Assembly (NCBI GenBank): GCA_902984215.1
Contig: CADWAF010003348.1
Span: 1-12,739, forward strand
Origin: Willaertia magna
Taxonomy: Eukaryota > Heterolobosea > Eutetramitea > Acrasida > Naegleriidae
Direction: 5' to 3'
DNA: 12,739 bases
Shown: positions 8,900 to 12,739 of the stretch, one piece after another
Numbering within the stretch: position 1 is the first letter of the stretch
Layout of the letters: each line of letters begins with the position of its first letter
Position numbers and translations under genes: made by a program
The notes under the pieces: generated by a model
What the model saw: only the letters and a program-made list of their open reading frames with translations
Database searches by the model: none
Told to the model about the DNA's origin: nothing

Positions 8900-9125
8900 T
8901 AATATTAATATTAAAAAAAATTAATATTAATATTAAATGAAACAGTTAATATAAATATTAAATAAAACAGTAAATATTAATATTAAACTTATTTTACCAG
9001 CTAAATTAGTCATTTTCTTGTAATAGGAATAAATTTATTTAATAGTTTCTATTTTTTTTATAACTTTGATTTTCGTTATATTAGTTTTTATTTATTAAAT
9101 AAAATCAAATACTGGTAATAATTAA
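8898..9125. repeat. Cluster of palindrome copies between divergent genes
   Basis: Two complete palindromes (8898-8915 and 8921-8936) are followed by two degenerate ones (about 8947-8960 and 8968-8984) that alternate with ATGAAACAGTTAATA- and AAAACAGTAAATA-like spacers, giving a short imperfect tandem array. Minus-strand copy 1 starts on the left and the plus-strand block on the right, so this is where a bidirectional promoter would lie. That role is inference only. Confidence 0.5.
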
Positions 9126-9494
9126 ATGTTTAGATTATTATTTAATAAAAAAATAATTAAAAACTTAAGAGAAGATGTAGTAATAATAGAAAATATTATT
9201 TTTTTACAGGTTTTTTGTGTATTTTGAATAAAATTAGTATAAAAAAATTAAAATTAACATTTATTATCTCTAAATTTAAATTGTTTGTATTGAATTTGGT
9301 TAAGAAAAAATTAAAAAATAGATTATTTAAAAGATTTTATATAAAAGATAAAATATTTAAGATATTTGTTAATATATATTTTTTAGTTTATAAAAAATAT
9401 AAATTTAATTTTATTATTATTATTAATATTTATAATTATAAAAAAAAAATTATTTGATTATATTTTATTAAACTATTTAAGATATAAAACTTGA
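9126..9494 (+). CDS. Small basic unknown protein, frameshifted
   Basis: ATG 9126 opens MFRLLFNKKIIKNLREDVVI and continues IENIIFLQVFCVF to TGA 9225-9227. A shift at the 6-T run (9211-9216) gives the long frame LNKISIKKLKLTFIISKFKL, KNRLFKRFYIKDKIFKIFVN and IYFLVYKKYKFNF, which has no TAA, TAG or TGA for 80 codons up to TGA 9455-9457. A further one-base shift in an A-run gives LFDYILLNYLRYKT to TGA 9492-9494. The TTTTTTACAG just before 9210 could instead be a 3' splice site, making the second frame a separate exon. The product is strongly basic and hydrophobic; family unknown. It lies head to tail with the next frame and may be the start of the same large gene. Confidence 0.4.
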
Positions 9495-9602
9495 AAAAAA
9501 TAATAAAATTATTTTATTATAAGATATTAAAAGTATTAAAAAATAAAAATTAATGTAACACAACATAATTGTTTTATTTTATATTATTTTTAAAACAAAA
9601 TT

Positions 9603-10121
9603 ATGTTATAGTATTTATTAGGTATTTTAATGATTTAGATTTATGGTATGTATTTAAATTTATTTTTTGTTTTATTTAATATTAATATTAAATTATTTTA
9701 CAATTTGCAAATATTTATTTTTTATAATAAATTAATCTTGTTTAAACAAATTATTAAAAAAAAGTTATACAATAAATTATATTTTAAAACATATTATAAA
9801 GTATTCTATATTAATAATTTTAATATTGATTATATTTATCATAAATTTAATTTTAATAAATCTACACAATCAAATTTTCATATTTCAGCACTATTTTATA
9901 ATTTTTTTAAAATTAATATTTCATTTATTTACAACAATTAATTTTTCTACAATAAATTATTTAAAAAACCTTCTTTTAGTAGCCACAAAATAATAAAAGA
10001 TTTAAAATGTATTAAATTTAGCTTTTTAAATTTTTTTAGATAATTATATTTGAAATTATTAAAAATAAAATATTTAATAATTTATTAACACTTAACTAAA
10101 TTATTAAAGATTAATATTTGA
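9603..10121 (+). CDS. Unknown 172-residue open frame with TAA/TAG as Gln
   Basis: From ATG 9603 to TGA 10119-10121 there is no TGA. Internal TAA/TAG codons fall at Gln-compatible places (TAG 9609 and 9636, TAA 9939, about 10038 and 10086), beside three CAA. Residues include MLQYLLGILMIQIYGMYLNL, where two Q are TAG, then KLYFKTYYKVFYINNFNIDY, FNKSTQSNFHISALFYNFF, KLFKKPSFSSHKIIKDLKCI and LNFFRQLYLKLLKIKYL. A palindrome copy (9675-9692) is translated as FNINIK inside the frame. The number of in-frame TAA is far below what unconstrained DNA of this composition should give. After the TGA, protein-like residues (IFIDYIFVFNL) continue, so this may be the middle of one larger gene. No family recognised. 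Confidence 0.5.
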
Positions 10122-10162
10122 ACATTAATTTTTATAGACTATATATTTGTTTTTAATTTAGT

Positions 10163-11894
10163 ATGATTGATATTTTAAATAATATTTATAAAAATTTAAA
10201 GTACAAACTATTAATTTTTTTTAAAGTTGATGTAAATTTTTTTAAGAATTTATAGAGTAATTTAATATTAATATTAATTTAATTAATCTTTCTTTTAATA
10301 TTAATATTAAATTTTTTTAACTGCATTCATTTAATATTAAATAATTGCATTTAAAAAAATTAATATTAATATTAAATAAATTCGTTTCATATTAATATTA
10401 ATTTTATTAGATTTTTTGAATTTATAAAAAAAAGATATTTTTTTTAAATGAATAAACAAATTTATTATTTTTTATGGTCTATGGTATATTTATAAAATGA
10501 TTAATTTTTATGTTTAATATATATTTATAAATTTATATCTACTTACGCTAATAAAAGCTATTTTTTTAATATAATTAAAACTAAAAATTATAAAAGTATC
10601 TTTAATACAACTTAAAAATTTTTTAATATTATTATTTTAATTTATCAAAAATATTATTTTAGCTTTAATAAAATAAATAAATATAATATAATTCAGTATT
10701 ATTATCTCATTCATTTCAATAACTTGAGACTTCTTTTAGAGTTTTTTATATATATTTTAAAAAACTATTATTATGTATTTAAAATAAATAATAGAATTCT
10801 ATTTAATGAATGCAAGGATGTTTTAATAATTATTTTATTGTTTACTAACAATTAATTGTATATCAATATTGAACTTTTATAATTTTTATTAATAAAATAT
10901 TAGAAAAATTATAATTTTAACCTATATAATATTATTTTTAACAACATAGCTGGCTTTAATGAAGAGATAAGTGAAATGATATTTAGTGTTTTAGTAAGAA
11001 ATAAAAAGAATTATTTAATAGAAGATATTTTTGTTAAAAAAAATGAAAATTTTTTATTGATTAATATTATATATAAAATTAACTTTTATTTTAATAAACA
11101 ATATATTATAAAAAGAAAATATTTAATAATTATAAATTATAGTGTTCAAAGAATAATTATAGAATTAAATTAAATATATTTAAAAGTAATATTTTTTTAT
11201 AATTAATACAAAATATAGCTTATATAATTTATAATTTTCTATTTTATTTGACATTTTTAATAATAAATTAATTTACTGTGAAGATTATAATATTAATAAA
11301 ATTATAAATTTTATTGCTTTAAATATAAAAGCTTTGAAAAATCATTTTAAAAATATTTATAAGTATATTTCTAATTTTACAGTGTTAAAAAGTTTTAAAT
11401 TTATTATAAATAAAAAAAATCTTTCTTTTATACTTGATATCCCTTTAAATAATTTATATAAAGATGAAGATCTAAGAATGATGAATATTTATGATAATTT
11501 TTAGTTAAAACTAATAAATTTAATATTAATATTAAATTTTCATTATTGTTTTTATATATTTTTATTTAGAAGTAATAATTATTAATATAGTTTTTTAAAA
11601 CTTTACAAAAGAAAATTACTACTAGAATTTTAGTATATTTTGAAAAATTTATTGATTTAATATTATTTTTTTTTATATTAACCAATTAAAATCCTAAGAA
11701 ATTTTAAATTTTAAGATTTTAATTATGTAAAATTTTTCTAAAAAATAAAAAAAGTCTATAGATTTTAAAATATTAATTTATATAGAACTAAATATTTTAG
11801 GACGGCATTTAATATGAATATAAGAGTAAAATTTAAATTATTATTTAATATTAATATTAAGCAAATGTTTAATATTAATATTAAAAATTTATGA
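10163..11894 (+). CDS. Large unknown protein, readable with TAA/TAG as Gln, one homopolymer shift
   Basis: ATG 10163 (MIDILNNIYKNLKYKLLIFF) or the internal ATG 10448 (MNKQIYYFLWSMVYL) starts a frame without TGA to 11249-11251. It includes NNLRLLLEFFIYILKNYYYV, RILFNECKDVLIIILLFTNN, AGFNEEISEMIFSVLVRNKK and NYLIEDIFVKKNENFLLINI. At the 7-T run 11192-11198 the sensible frame moves by one base. It then reads FDIFNNKLIYCEDYNINKII, FKFIINKKNLSFILDIPLNN, YKDEDLRMMNIYDN and, near the end, NINLYRTKYFRTAFNMNIRV to TGA 11892-11894. With the shift corrected the protein would be about 575 residues from 10163, or about 480 from 10448. Between 10448 and 11198 I count six TAA, one TAG, four CAA and one CAG as Gln. 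Helix-rich, no signal peptide, family unknown. The longest and best-preserved plus-strand frame of part B. Confidence 0.55.
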
Positions 11895-12739
11895 AAAATA
11901 TTTTTTTTTATTATTGCTTATTTTTTTTTTGAAAAAATAATTTTATATGAAGACATTAGTTATTTTAATATATTAACAATAAATATTGGATCAATTAAAA
12001 AAATTTAATATTAATATTAAAATAAAGTACTTATTTTTAAGTCTACACTTTATAGAAGTCTTTTTAACTTTTTTTTTCTTCTTTCTGTTACCTAAAATTT
12101 TTATTATAGCCTACAAAAAAATTGTTATGTTTTTTAAACTTGATAAAAACTTATTAATGCTTATATTTTGAGTATTTTTTTAATAGAAGTATAAAAATAG
12201 CTAATAAAAGTACTATTTGAAGGTGGGGTAATAATATTAGGTATTAAAAAGCTTGAATTTTTTACTAAGTTAACACTATTATGAATCTAATTATTCAAAT
12301 TTTTATCAGATTCTTCTGTTTTCTCGGTAATCAAAGTAAAAAAGTTGTTTTTATTATTTCTTTTATTAACATTCAGATCTTTTAACTTATTATAGCTAAT
12401 TCTTTGGATATCTAAAGTAATATAATTATTTTCTTATGTAAAAAACCAAAATTTAGCAATTGTATTTAAAAATTTAATATTTATAAATAAAAAATTAAAA
12501 TTAAATTTACTATTTAATAATTTGAAAATAATAAAAAAGTCTAAATTAAAGAAGTTTTTATTATATGCTGTTAATATGTAGTTAATAAAATAAAAAATAG
12601 TGTTATCTAAAATAAGTTAGTATAATCAATATTTTGTTTGTTCTTTAAGAAAATTAAAATCTTTTTAACATTATTTACTACAACTAAAGCCCAGAAATAA
12701 CTTATATAGTTTTTTTGGGATTTCTTTTAATATTAATAT
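11893..12739 (-). CDS. Copy 2 of the duplicated minus-strand gene, cut by the window edge
   Basis: Read from the right edge, the frame gives IPKKLYKLFLGFSCSK, a TGA at 12626-12628, then no TGA for 361 codons (to TGA 11540-11542). Protein-like stretches include AYNKNFFNLDFFIIFKLLNS, TIAKFWFFTQENNYITLDIQ, RISYNKLKDLNVNKRNNKNN, FFTLITEKTEESDKNLNN, NSVNLVKNSSFLIPNIITPP and KLKRLLQSVDLK. DNA similarity to copy 1 spans about 11893-12739 versus 8040-8917. The lower boundary is set by that similarity, not by a stop. Gln-type codons are TAA, TAG and CAA. Its end abuts the end of the plus-strand gene that stops at 11894, a convergent arrangement. The gene begins beyond the window or after the TGA at 12626. 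Function unknown. Confidence 0.55.

Larger units (their letters stand above)
7585..12739. repeat. Dispersed 18-bp palindrome TTTAATATTAATATTAAA (about 15 copies)
   Basis: The sequence equals its own reverse complement. Full or near-full copies (16-18 bases) start at about 7585, 7786, 8176, 8898, 8921, 9675, 10261, 10294, 10360, 11519, 11845, 11868, 12004 and, cut by the edge, 12726. Partial copies are near 8711, 8968 and 10390. None was seen before 7585. Several have A-rich flanks of the form AAAAAAA-core-AAATAAA. Some lie within protein-like frames, where the core reads FNINIK or FQYQYQ; others lie between genes. The internal period is 6 (AATATT), so slippage can create such units, but exact reuse of the 18-mer in an AT-rich background is notable. 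Confidence 0.8.

Noticed and set aside
11986..12171. 61-codon plus-strand frame, hydrophobic
   Set aside because: It is antisense to copy 2 of the duplicated minus-strand gene, whose frame has conserved residues shared with copy 1. The hydrophobic run is the complement of its Lys codons.
4600..12739. Mitochondrial genome or plasmid read with TGA as Trp
   Set aside because: The frames are interrupted by TAA and TAG, not TGA; TGG is used for Trp; and no rRNA, tRNA or respiratory-chain protein was recognised.
4600..12739. Repeat-induced point mutation (RIP) of a standard-code transposon as the main explanation
   Set aside because: RIP would make the same TAA/TAG codons, but TGG codons and many CA/TG dinucleotides survive, and residues flanking the Gln columns are conserved between copies. 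It is kept as the main alternative, not fully excluded.
7585..12739. CRISPR-like array from the regularly worded palindromes
   Set aside because: Spacing is irregular, spacers are not of uniform length, the host signals are eukaryotic and no cas-like gene is present.

Overview
This window is very AT-rich eukaryotic DNA. It has no dense operons, no bacterial ribosome-binding sites, intron-like GT...AG signals and long Asn/Lys/Ile-rich reading frames. It falls into two parts that differ in base composition and, apparently, in how TAA and TAG are read. I could not run any search, so product names are limited to what the residues show.

Part A (1 to about 4.4 kb; roughly one fifth G+C by eye) looks like an ordinary standard-code region, because nearly all Gln codons there are CAA. 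It opens with a 1.43-kb imperfect inverted repeat (arms 1-318 and 1026-1432). The spacer holds a decayed gene whose last exon resembles the LBP/BPI lipid-binding family and ends at a GTAAGT donor. Next come a 5' remnant (1469-1600) and one intact small gene for an NHL-type beta-propeller protein (1650-2228). A 10-bp-stem hairpin, a decayed Asn-rich gene (2684-3208), a non-coding stretch and a slightly more GC-rich island (3871-4090) follow. A Lys/Glu-rich coding segment (4098-4510) leads into part B.

Part B (about 4.4 kb to the end; roughly one tenth G+C by eye) looks empty under the standard code. Read with TAA and TAG as Gln and TGA as the only stop, it becomes almost continuously coding. 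There are plus-strand genes at 4507-5802 and 5795-6990, minus-strand genes at 7056-7740 and 8020-8899, a plus-strand block at 9126-11894, and a second, less damaged copy of the 8020-8899 gene on the minus strand at 11893-12739, cut by the window edge. The two copies align, and in six aligned columns both carry a codon that reads as Gln under this code (TAA/TAA three times, TAA/TAG twice, TAA/CAA once). Tryptophan TGG codons survive, which argues against simple C-to-T erosion. Many frames shift at A or T homopolymers, so the genes are decaying, need frameshifting, or contain sequencing errors.

From 7585 onward an 18-bp perfect palindrome, TTTAATATTAATATTAAA, recurs about fifteen times in full or near-full form, both inside and between reading frames. 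The picture fits a multicopy germline-type or virus/transposon-like element family using a ciliate-type nuclear code, next to (or misassembled onto) standard-code AT-rich host DNA. The proteins of part B match no family I recognise.
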